A stretch of 22,681 nucleotides of DNA. It comes from Pigoraptor chileana. Its lineage: Eukaryota; Opisthokonta; Filasterea. Made by a program: the position numbers and the translations under genes. The DNA is taken from the NCBI GenBank assembly GCA_943704495.1, contig CALSCR010000211.1, positions 1 through 22,681 of the forward strand, written 5' to 3'. The first letter of the stretch is position 1. Each line of letters begins with the position of its first letter. The notes beneath the pieces were generated by a model. It saw nothing but the letters and a program-made list of their open reading frames with translations. It was not told the DNA's origin and searched no databases. Of this stretch, positions 11,131 through 19,782 are shown in pieces.

Positions 11131-11754
11131 AGAGTAGAGAGGGCGAGGGATTGCGTGGTTTCTCACAACAGCAGTGTGAATCAAGGTGCACGTGCTGTTC
11201 CGACACATTCGATGCCGTTGACTTCAGTAGTTTCTGTCAGCCATACACAAGAGGGATATGCCATTGGTACACACATTATTTGCACCCACGCTCAGGTGCC
11301 GCTTCCCATAAATGTCTTCGGCAAAAGACCAGCGTGCGAGAAAGACCTCCTCGTTCTTTGGGCCATTGAAACGGAGGAGTTTGTTTTGTGCATGCCGGGT
11401 GTCGGTCGCCAAAGCAACAGCGCTTGCTCGTGCCTCCAATATCTCCTTGCACAGGGCCACATATCAGTGTGAATCCGGCTGATGAGCCGATGGGCATTGT
11501 AGACTGTATGCACTATCAAAAGTGGTATCAATCCATCACATGTCAACTACAGATTCATCACATGTGCAGGTGAACTTTGTGGCGTTGTGCTTCTTTTATC
11601 CTGTCAATTGCCGGCGGAAGAGAGGAGTGAATGAACAAGTAGCATGTGCCGATGACTTTTGCGTGTGTAATCGCGGCAATATGAGTGGACAATGTGGTCG
11701 TCGGGGCCATGAAAACGGCGCCATCGACTGCATCCAAAACATTCGTTTGTCAAC
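11131..11754. other. Unresolved interval between Gemin5 and the kinase gene
   Basis: This 624-base stretch must hold the Gemin5 3' end and the 5' region of the kinase gene. It is richer in apparent coding frames than a spacer should be. A plus-strand frame is open at 11155-11472 and a minus-strand frame is open at 11460-11224. Both have ordinary amino-acid composition, and neither resembles a family I know. A GT-AG-like acceptor (a pyrimidine-poor stretch ending in cag) lies at 11568-11570. It may contain upstream kinase exons, a short unknown gene, or only untranslated sequence. I cannot choose between these. Confidence 0.35.
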
Positions 11755-13974
11755 ATGGATGGAAAACGGCCCGTGTCTCTTGCCGATGCATCGGCGTGCG
11801 TGTTACTGCAACAGCCGCTCTCGGTGCGGCGCCGACACCTTTATGCAGTGTTGGGGATGATGCAGAAACAATTCGCTGTGAATAATCGCATCTCCATCGA
11901 AGATGCCCATGCTGACAGCGACGCGAATGAACAGGAGGAACAGGAAGAGTATGGTGACGGTTCGGGAATTTCCGTGCATCTTAACCGAGCAGTTCCCCCA
12001 ATCAACCTGGCATTGCTATTGAGTGTGCGCACACGCGACGATGCTGTTTGCAATAACGATGACGGCATCGGGGCATCCCATGCACGGCTGGAAAGGAATG
12101 GTGTGCACCAATCATTGCGGCCGCAGCAACCCATCCACGTCGGCGAGATGCAAAACGAAGAAAATCATGCATCGCACGCGCTACACTTATGGCACGGAGC
12201 ATTGATTGCGACAGCGGCACTCCTCTCCGTCAGACCAAGCGGCCGATTGGAAGATGCCATGTGCGATGTCGTTCATCACACACCATCTGTATTCACGGCG
12301 CACCAGTCGCGCCAACAGTCTTTTTCTTTCATCTCACATGTGCACAGTACTACAAACGCAGACGTTGTGTGTGCTTCCCGCGATATTCTTCTGCGGTTTC
12401 GTGGTGGCATCTGTTCGGACGCATCTCTCGGAGCGCGGATCTTTCTGCGAATTTGCACTCCGTCCTTGTCGATGGACCTGCGATGCGCCGCTCGCATTGG
12501 AAGTCGCATTGGCGGAGGCGCTTTCAGTGACGTCCACGAGTGCGGCGTGTTGTCCATCCCTTCCGGATCAGATCCCGACGACGAACTTGCACACTCGACG
12601 ATGCACAACCGCACAGAAATGGCAGTAAAAGCGCTCCCCGAATCAGTCGATTACGTTGATGCGGGGCGATGCGCCGTAGGCGACGCACATGCTGAGGTGT
12701 GGGCGCTCTCCCGGCTGCGTCGTCTTGCAAAACTTCGTGCATCATGCGAGGGCGATTCGTGCGCAGACGTAAAGCTGCGTAAAGACGACAAAGTTGGAGA
12801 TTGCTGGAAGCGTGATTGTGAACTCGCGACGGAACGGTCCCGGGATGCACAATGCAATCTCTTTGGCGGAGTGTTTTTGGCTTCGGATGGAGAGCGGTGT
12901 ATCATCACGCATCTTGCTCGCATTGGATCTCTGCATCGGTGGGCGCGTCGAATCAGAGACGGAAAGGATATAACAGGGATGCGACATCGATTGGATGCCT
13001 GCAATGTGGCCGATCGATCGTGCGATATATACGAACAGCAAGAAGGAGGAGAAGAAGGAGAAGGAGAAGACGACGAAGGAGGAGAAGAGGAGAGAGGAGC
13101 CTCAATGTGCACACTGTCCGTTGACCGACTGCGCTCCACACTGCAGGAGTGGCTGGCGTTGCGCGCCCATCGCATCTCTGACAATGGCTCGCAGAATGCA
13201 CAGGCGACGACAGCTTCGCCATTGCCCGTGGCGCCAATCGCCCCCATTTTGAGACTATTGTGCGCAGTTCGTAGCGCACTCGCATCCCTCGCCTGTGTCG
13301 CCGCGGCGGGTGTCGTCCATGCAGACGTTGCATCTGCAAATGCTCTCGTTGTTTCGGACGATGTGACGCTTGGATACCCGCTTACAACATGCGTCATTCT
13401 CTGCGATTTTGGCGAGTGCTGCATAGCAACGGCCCATCCATCCTGCGAGATTCCACCGTTGGGCGCCGTTGACGCAACACAGATTGCACGCGATGCACTT
13501 CCTTCCACTGCGTTTCCGCTCGTGTATTCGCAAGACATGCGGTGTGTGCACCGTGCTCGTGGTCGTGCATGCACACGCAGCCCCGAATCTGCTGGCGCCG
13601 ACTTCACCGCGTGCGCAGCGGCACACTCTGCATCCGAGGACGTGTGGGCGGTCGGTTGCCTTTTGTACGAGCTTGTCACGGGAGTGCAGCCGTTCAGTGA
13701 CTCTGACCCGGCGCGTCTCTATCTGCACCACATGCGTACGTCAGACACAAGAAGTGGAGAGGCTGTTGTGGCGGCGGCGGTGGCTACTGGGTTGAGCGTT
13801 GCTCTGGGCAAGCGGTTTGTGAGATCAGCGATGGGACTCGGTGCGACTGCGGGAGGAGCTGTTGCGCTGTGCGTGTATTTGGGTCGGCTGTTGTCTGTGG
13901 ACGCGCGACTGAGGCCGACTGCTGGGGATGCCGTTGGGATGCTCGACGCGATTGTGTGGCGTGTGTGTCTTTGA
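11755..13974 (+). CDS. Divergent protein kinase-like protein, single long exon, 739 aa
   Basis: The C-terminal half carries the marks of a protein kinase fold, which transfers phosphate from ATP to proteins. The glycine loop is IGGGAFSDV near residues 251-259. VAIK is MAVK with Lys292, and the likely helix-C Glu is Glu314 (HAEVWAL). The catalytic loop is HADVASAN with Asp524 and Asn529, DFG is CDFGE with Asp551, and subdomain IX is DVWAVGCLLYEL with Asp629. A final LRPTAGDAV resembles the conserved subdomain XI Arg. The HRD Arg is Ala523, and I see no clear APE motif. A large insert between helix C and the catalytic loop holds an acidic Glu/Gly/Asp run (residues about 427-449) encoded by a nearly pure purine tract. 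Residues 1-245 resemble nothing I recognise. This is the only gene here without obvious introns. An alternative model splices near 13967 to an exon at 14092-14193. The kinase group is unassigned. Confidence 0.72.
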   Translation: MDGKRPVSLADASACVLLQQPLSVRRRHLYAVLGMMQKQFAVNNRISIEDAHADSDANEQEEQEEYGDGSGISVHLNRAVPPINLALLLSVRTRDDAVCNNDDGIGASHARLERNGVHQSLRPQQPIHVGEMQNEENHASHALHLWHGALIATAALLSVRPSGRLEDAMCDVVHHTPSVFTAHQSRQQSFSFISHVHSTTNADVVCASRDILLRFRGGICSDASLGARIFLRICTPSLSMDLRCAARIGSRIGGGAFSDVHECGVLSIPSGSDPDDELAHSTMHNRTEMAVKALPESVDYVDAGRCAVGDAHAEVWALSRLRRLAKLRASCEGDSCADVKLRKDDKVGDCWKRDCELATERSRDAQCNLFGGVFLASDGERCIITHLARIGSLHRWARRIRDGKDITGMRHRLDACNVADRSCDIYEQQEGGEEGEGEDDEGGEEERGASMCTLSVDRLRSTLQEWLALRAHRISDNGSQNAQATTASPLPVAPIAPILRLLCAVRSALASLACVAAAGVVHADVASANALVVSDDVTLGYPLTTCVILCDFGECCIATAHPSCEIPPLGAVDATQIARDALPSTAFPLVYSQDMRCVHRARGRACTRSPESAGADFTACAAAHSASEDVWAVGCLLYELVTGVQPFSDSDPARLYLHHMRTSDTRSGEAVVAAAVATGLSVALGKRFVRSAMGLGATAGGAVALCVYLGRLLSVDARLRPTAGDAVGMLDAIVWRVCL

Positions 13975-14147
13975 GTTGACTATCTTGCATCCTATCATGC
14001 AATTATGTGTTCGCAAACACACACACACACACACACTGCGGTCGTTTCGAAGGTTTCTCGCGCATATACTCTTGTCTTGTTTGCATTGCAGATCATTCGG
14101 GCTTGGAGTCCGGATGCACAATCAGACAGCGAAAACAACACGAGCGC

Positions 14148-14153
14148 AATAAA
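14148..14153 (+). promoter_or_regulatory. Candidate polyadenylation signal AATAAA
   Basis: An exact AATAAA hexamer lies about 175 bases after the kinase stop codon. It would be a poly(A) signal under the single-exon model. Under the alternative model it falls inside a short last coding exon. A six-base match alone is weak evidence. Confidence 0.3.
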
Positions 14154-14436
14154 AAAACAGAGCTCCATCTTATATTGTGAACTTGTGGGCTAATGCAGCG
14201 GATGCAACAATATTGCAATGGAAACAATGTGTTGTGAACAAGGACAGCCGAAGCTGCACATTGCAAATAATGCAAAACCACAGCTGCGATGACGGGGCCA
14301 TTTGGCGACGGAGACGACGATGACGACCCAATAGACACATAAATGGCAACGACAACGACAAGGACAACGAAACGAGAAAAAAAGAAAAGAAAAACAACGC
14401 AAACGCGCATGAAAACAACACACAAGCAAACTAGCA

Positions 14437-14500
14437 CACTAGCATACAATCACACAAGCACACAAGCACACAAGCATACAATCACACATAATCACACATG
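14437..14500 (+). repeat. CA-rich minisatellite, about 10-base period
   Basis: Imperfect tandem units of the form cacacaagca and cacacaatca are repeated about six times, with point variation between units. It lies in the shared 3' flank of the two convergent genes. No function is suggested by the sequence. Confidence 0.7.
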
Positions 14501-14750
14501 CATCCACGCATTCGTTTTGAACATTTCCCACGGGATAAACGCAACCGCATACGTTACGAAGCGCACGAGACAACAATTTACAGGGGAAGGCCCAAGGACG
14601 AGCCGTCAAAGCCCACACTTGCAAAGGCGTATACGCGAGAGTGAAGAGAGACGGGCGGTCTAAACTCAAATGCTACATACACACATTTTCCCCCATTCGA
14701 AGCGGTCATTGTCCATCCCCGACATGCGATGGACTGTGTTTTGCTTCTGT

Positions 14751-14836
14751 TTACGCTTGGAGGATACTCCGCAGCACATCGACGCGGCTGAGAACACCGA
14801 CGGGCTTGTATTCCTCGTCAACCACAAAAAGACTGC

Positions 14837-14887
<51 letters not shown>

Positions 14888-16498
14888 TTGTTGCGTTCAT
14901 TTAATGAGCAAACATTAGGCCAATCCATTCGTTGGAGCAAGCATGCAATGAATGAAAAGTTGCCCAACAGTCTCCAAAAGAAGATCGATCGATGTCCGAA
15001 AGACGTATGCCACACCTTACGCATATCCATTAGTGCCGCAGTGGGTTAGCGTTCTGTCCGTCACTCCACACCACCACACCACACACGGACGCCAAAAAGA
15101 AAGTACATATATAAATACGATTTTTTGTATACAAAAATGGAGAGATGAGATCACTCACCGATGCACGCGGACCATTGCGAAAATGTCAATCACGCGCTCG
15201 ATCGTGTCGTAACGAGTGACACTGACGGCGGGATGGCGTTCCTGTAACATCCCGCACACAAAAATAAATAAAACAAAAATTAAACAACAAAATAAGATTA
15301 GTTGTTTTGCACGTGCGACACAAACAAACAAACAAAAAAAAAACAAGCAAGAAAACGACCAGGAACTCTATTTTTTTTTAACACGACGCAATGAAAGGGA
15401 ACGAATGAGCATGCGCGTGTCGCATGTGTGTGTGTTCATGTTTGAGACAACTGCCATGCATGCACGCATGCAACGGTGTAATCACACCAAAGTACAATCA
15501 ATCAGATACGCACGTCCACGCTCATTTGGTTGAGAAAGTTGATAAACTGTCGCACAGAGTACAAAAGCCGAGAGAGGTCGAGGATGCCGCCTTGCACGAG
15601 CAGACCCTGTTTGACCATTCGCACGTACGCAGAGACAACGGGATATGGTGGGGTTGGGGGGTTTGGGGGGACCACATTATAAAGTTAAAAGAGTTGAGAA
15701 TAATCCTCATGACAGTGAGTGTGCAGGTGCAAGAAGTAGGAGATGCATTGAGTGCGCACAATAGTCCCGCACACATCAGCACACAAACATACCCTGAGGT
15801 CGCGGATGCTCATGCTGCCAATAAGAATGCCGTTGTGATCCACGACGGCAAGACCGCTCACATTCTGCACGCACACACACACACATACACACACACACGT
15901 GTCGTCAGTGAACAATGCATGATAGGGAGGATGGGAATATGCGCAGTAGGTCATATGCGCACAAGTGCACACACACACACACACACACACAGAAGAGTGC
16001 AACATCACAAACATATGACTTTGTTTGTGTATTTCATAACACGCACACATATACACACACGACCTGGATAAGCGTCATGCAAAACACACACACGTCCCCA
16101 CACGCGCACACACACACACACCTCCTTCTTCATGAGATTGAACGCCTCGATGACCTTGTTGTCTGCTGTCACAGACACCACGTGACCCTTCTCCCTAGTA
16201 ATGATCTCGTGGACGGTGCGCGTGCGGATTGGAGCAAGAATGCTCTTGTTGCGACTGACGTATGCGATCATACCCGACTGCGACACAATCGAGACGAGGG
16301 ACGTTGCCCCCACCCGCTTGGGCTCGACCACCGCAACGCGACGCACCCACTGCTGCTCAGTGCCGGCAAGACGACGCACCACGCTGTCGAGGGGAGTGCC
16401 CGTCTCCACAGTGACAAACGGATTCCGTAGGGAAAAGTCTGTGAGGGCGTTGTATGTGTGTGTGTGTTTGGTTTCATGTCCGCGTGCGTGCGTGGGTG

Positions 16499-16541
<43 letters not shown>

Positions 16542-17658
16542 CATGAGCATATAAGCATCAAAAGAACGGAGGATGCATGAATCGCGCAGATACAAGTGAC
16601 ACGTAGTCACGAAACGCATACCACGGGCACGCCAGCGCACGCGCACACCCAGACACACAGAATTCACGCAAGCAATGCGTACCGATGAGGTGCTTGATCG
16701 GGGTCGATGCAAACAGCTCGTGCTTCTCCATGAGGGCATTAATGTTCCCCTTATTTAGCTCATCCTCCTTGAATGTGGCCACGAAGATGGATACAAGATC
16801 AAACATGTCCTGCGAGTTGCGACAGGCGGCACAAATCAGACGTTAGAGGCTTTGGGATCTCAACTCGGTGGCATCGTGCTACGCCGAATACTCCCATAAT
16901 ATAATGCAAATCTATATGTGTGTGTGTGTATGTGTGTCCGTGTGCGTCCGTATGTGCACATGTATACCAGCAGTTACGACAAAAACGCAACAATGAGTAT
17001 ATAAAAGCCTGCCACACTGACGGCACTGATCAGGAAATTCGACGGAGAAGACACAGCTTGGCATGCGAGATGCGCAGTCAGGTAATTCCACGTGTGATGC
17101 ACCCCAGGTACATCACGTATATATATATATATATATACATATACACGACACATAAACACATACACGCACACACCATGCACACATACAACTTGCACACACA
17201 TATATATATATACACCACACATAAACACATATACACATTTACATACACACCATACTGCCAAGAAACTTGGCTTGCTCCTCATCCCACACGGGTGCCGAGA
17301 GAATCTCATTTGACACAAGGGTCTGTGATTTTGTTATCGGTTGAAAGGGATCCATGATACAAAATGCCGTCATTCCGTCAGTCTTGCGCAGCCAAGATAC
17401 AAAACACACACGCTAGAGAGTGATGTAGAGCATACGCTGATATCGCGAATGCATACCTCCCGATGCAGTGATTAAGGTGAACAAGTGACTCTATTGCCAC
17501 GATACTCCAAGCGGGCGCAGTGTGCAACAATCGCAGAATACAACTCCTCCCCGCCCCTTCACCTTCATAGCTGTGCCGAGGTTCGAATTGCTGTCGAGCA
17601 TCACAACATGGCGTCCCAAAGGGAGGCGGTCCACAGTCGCATCGCCAAAGTTTGACAT
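14751..17658 (-). CDS. AMPK gamma / SNF4-like protein with four CBS motifs, complete, 8 exons, 313 aa
   Basis: CBS pairs (Bateman modules) in this family bind AMP/ADP/ATP and regulate the AMPK/SnRK1 kinase. Exons on the minus strand: 17658-17563, 17322-17251, 16809-16683, 16438-16122, 15864-15793, 15606-15514, 15241-15159, 14832-14751. All introns are GT-AG and the phases agree. CBS1 (about 10-70) contains TLVSNEILSAPVWDEEQ, like human gamma-1 ALVTNGVRAAPLWDSKK. CBS2 spans about 99-165 (WVRRVAVVE), CBS3 about 175-230 (NVSGLAVVDHNG), CBS4 about 258-313 (VHRLFVVDEE, like gamma-1 VHRLVVVDEN). The CBS4 His-Arg nucleotide-binding pair is kept (His286, Arg287). The CBS2 pair is Arg131-Arg132. Leu40 stands where gamma-1 has Arg70 in CBS1. 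The 313 aa length fits gamma-1 (331) and yeast Snf4 (322). A plant-type PV42/CBSX-like relative is also possible, because CBS2 and CBS3 look less like gamma-1. Confidence 0.9.
14838..14884 (+). repeat. (TG)n on plus strand, (CA)n at the 3' end of the last CBS-gene intron
   Basis: It is a nearly perfect TG run. In the sense of the CBS gene it is (CA)n ending about five bases before the acceptor of exon 8, and it takes the place of a pyrimidine tract. Confidence 0.85.
15870..16120 (+). repeat. Three (CA)n tracts on plus strand in CBS-gene intron 4
   Basis: Runs at about 15870-15899, 15967-15991 and 16084-16120 are (GT)n in the sense of the gene. One lies at the donor, one in the middle and one at the acceptor. 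Confidence 0.8.
16455..16541 (+). repeat. (TG)n on plus strand in CBS-gene intron 3
   Basis: In the sense of the gene this is a (CA)n tract 15-100 bases before the acceptor of exon 4. The same intron has a GT-rich stretch soon after its donor (16682-16630), so the two ends are complementary. Confidence 0.8.
17117..17246 (+). repeat. (TA)n and CA/TA mixed repeat in CBS-gene intron 2
   Basis: It contains a TA alternating run (17117-17138) and imperfect copies of cacataaacacatacac. The sense strand is GT-rich from the donor at 17250 onward. A complementary CA-rich stretch (sense) lies at 16956-16915 in the acceptor half. Confidence 0.75.
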
Positions 17659-18498
17659 TTTTAAAATTTAAGAGGCGTAAGTTCTGTGGGTGCGGTTTGG
17701 AGTGCGGATCCAAAAGATTCTCGCACACACGCAGTTTTCACTTCTTTTCCCTGTGTGTCTCGAGATGACTCTCCAAATTCTGCGTCGTGGGCTCGAATAG
17801 CAAGCAACTGAATCGTTTTTTTGCCCGCCAAGTTGATGAGGAAGATATGCCGATAAACCACTTGTCAATATTGATGCGGATACCTACCAGAATGCACTAG
17901 CAATCGAGAATGCATGACTACGTGTCCGTCTGTGTGGTTAGTGTGGACCTTTTGCGCGTGAATTGTCGGTGCAATAATCAGATCAGATTGAGCGAAAAGA
18001 AAACGCTCACCGTTGGTGTGCGAGAAACTTTGCATAGGCTGCCAGACAAATCCCAATATAGGCAAACGGTGTCCAAAATACCTCCATTTGGAGGATCAAT
18101 ACTTCCATAATTGTATAATCAGATGGAATGAATTTACTATTATGGGCATGATCGACAACTCACTTCATTCCTATTTCCGTAATGGGACTTTGCGTCACGG
18201 AAACCCGCGTGAGGGGCATCTGAAAACTACGGCAAAGGGCACAATGCTTACAACTACTGATACATCCTTGCTAATGGATATACTACTCCTTCACAGACAA
18301 CGGAAAGGCCTGCCCATGCTGCTGGTGTTTAAACGTGCAAGTGCGGCGAACAACAACATCTTGCGGCAGCGACTGCTGTGTTCGGGATTTTATTAACGGC
18401 TCACTTCATTGGAGACTGAGAGGGGTGCAAGGCATTGATAAGCAGTGAATCGAGTGGTCAAGCTGACATACACAGATGTTCGGATACAATATCAATGA

Positions 18499-18525
18499 CA
18501 CCCATGGCACTGACACGGATTTCTA
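18499..18525 (+). repeat. Degraded fragment of the dispersed element in the intergenic region
   Basis: The sequence cccatggcactgacacgg joins the leading and core parts of the element with the middle missing, as in the copy at 4793. It is short and could be chance. Confidence 0.3.
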
Positions 18526-19095
18526 AGTGTGCCGGGTCCCTAGTGTCCTGAAAAACTTGTTGACCACAGCCACTTACATCTGTTATAGATCGCTGTGCTC
18601 CTTTTCCTTCAAAAACGGAAGTGTAACAATAGCACTCGCTGATCGAAGGTGCAAAGTTGATGTGCAGACCAGTAGTTAAAAGTAGTCAGCATCAGCGCCC
18701 ATGCAAGCGAAACGCTCGATTGCGTGTTAGTATGGATGGACGCACGTGAGTTTATGTGTTGCAGTTCTTCCCCCTGATGCATGGCGGTTTCTCAATGTGT
18801 TACATGTTGCATTTGTGGTAATATCCGGCGCATCAATTGTAGTCCAACCGCCATGCCCTGAGTTTCTCTCCCAAAAAGACTGGCGGCTGAGACGGCGCGC
18901 GCACCGCCGTTACGCCACACACAGACACCCGTGTGGATTAAATTGAAAATGGGGCGCATATTTGGCAACATAATCCACTGAACCCAAATAAGTCAGGCGG
19001 ACGGCGAGAGAAGTGCCTGGGGTGAGGGAGGGATGGCTTCCGATTGGTCACAGATTGGATGAAGACCGCTTGTGACTGTCTTCTGTACTCCCCTT

Positions 19096-19097
<2 letters not shown>

Positions 19098-19138
<41 letters not shown>

Positions 19139-19155
19139 CACGCACACACACGCAC
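19098..19155 (+). repeat. (CA)n microsatellite in the intergenic region
   Basis: CA run with a few CG-type interruptions, about 640 bases upstream of the MED13 ATG. It is the only long one in this region. Confidence 0.85.
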
Positions 19156-19782
19156 ACTCACAGCACACTTACTTGCACACTCACTAGTCTTTCTCACATT
19201 TCCCCCTCTTTTCGTTTCCGAGTTCACTGTTTTGGTAGGGTATTTTTTGAAAGCAAAGTTATGCGTGTGTTCGCTAAGCAATTTTGGTGAAAGTGACCAA
19301 TCAAGATTAAGACGTCCGACGGGGGTTCGCCCGAAACAAACTTCGCGGGTGCTCAATTTGTGTTCGTCCTTTCACCAACAGATTTGATTGGCACTGCTGA
19401 TTTACATCGTGGTTTCTGTCCTCCAGTGATTAATCACACGTTCCTTGCTGATTGAGCTTTGGCATCTTTCCTACCTGTCATTGCGGTTGTGCGGTTTTGC
19501 TGCATCGCAATCCCTTTCCACGCTGAATTTTGCGCGCGGACCTCTTGCATCGTCCTCAAGCGAGTTCTTTTCTTGAGGGCACAAAGGGCACTTCTCTTAT
19601 AATCGCTGGCATCCACTGTTTGATTTCGCGATCGCCTGCCTGCCCTTTGTTGTTTGGATATTTTCGCGGGGCTGGGGTGGCTGTCCATATTCTGGGGACG
19701 GCACATGTGCGTCGGAGGCCATGCAGAGGATGTGGGGTTCTTGACAAGGCGACAGGGATGCATATAGCCCTCCGCTGCTAAA

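Larger units (their letters stand above)
13975..14750. other. Convergent 3' flanks of the kinase and CBS-protein genes
   Basis: This interval lies between the kinase stop codon (13972-13974) and the CBS-gene stop codon (14753-14751, minus), so it holds both 3' UTRs. It contains a (CA)n run at 14018-14036 and a pyrimidine-rich stretch ending in gcag at 14091, followed by an open frame to 14193 that may be a last kinase exon. An AATAAA at 14148-14153 could be a poly(A) signal for the kinase transcript if the one-exon model is right. CA-rich tandem repeats lie at 14437-14500. I see no separate gene. Confidence 0.5.
17659..19782. other. Divergent intergenic region between the CBS gene and MED13
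   Basis: These 2.1 kb lie between two divergent start codons and must contain both promoters. An A/T-rich stretch (17659-17672) sits right before the CBS-gene ATG. An open frame of 85 codons from ATG at 18142 to a stop at 18396 (plus) resembles no family I know and has no supporting splice partner. A degraded copy of the dispersed intronic element lies at 18499-18525 and a (CA)n tract at 19098-19155. No RNA gene, terminal inverted repeat or transposase-like reading frame was seen. Confidence 0.5.

Noticed and set aside
12651-13679. 342-codon open frame on the minus strand
   Set aside because: It is antisense to the kinase domain, is rich in Ser/Arg/Ala as expected for a shadow frame, and has no recognisable motif. 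The plus frame carries ordered kinase motifs.
14437-14500. CRISPR-like array
   Set aside because: The units are about 10 bases with no spacers, in a eukaryotic gene flank. It is a minisatellite.
17659-19782. Transposon or virus-derived element
   Set aside because: No terminal repeats, target-site duplication, or transposase-, reverse transcriptase- or capsid-like reading frames were seen here or elsewhere in the window.
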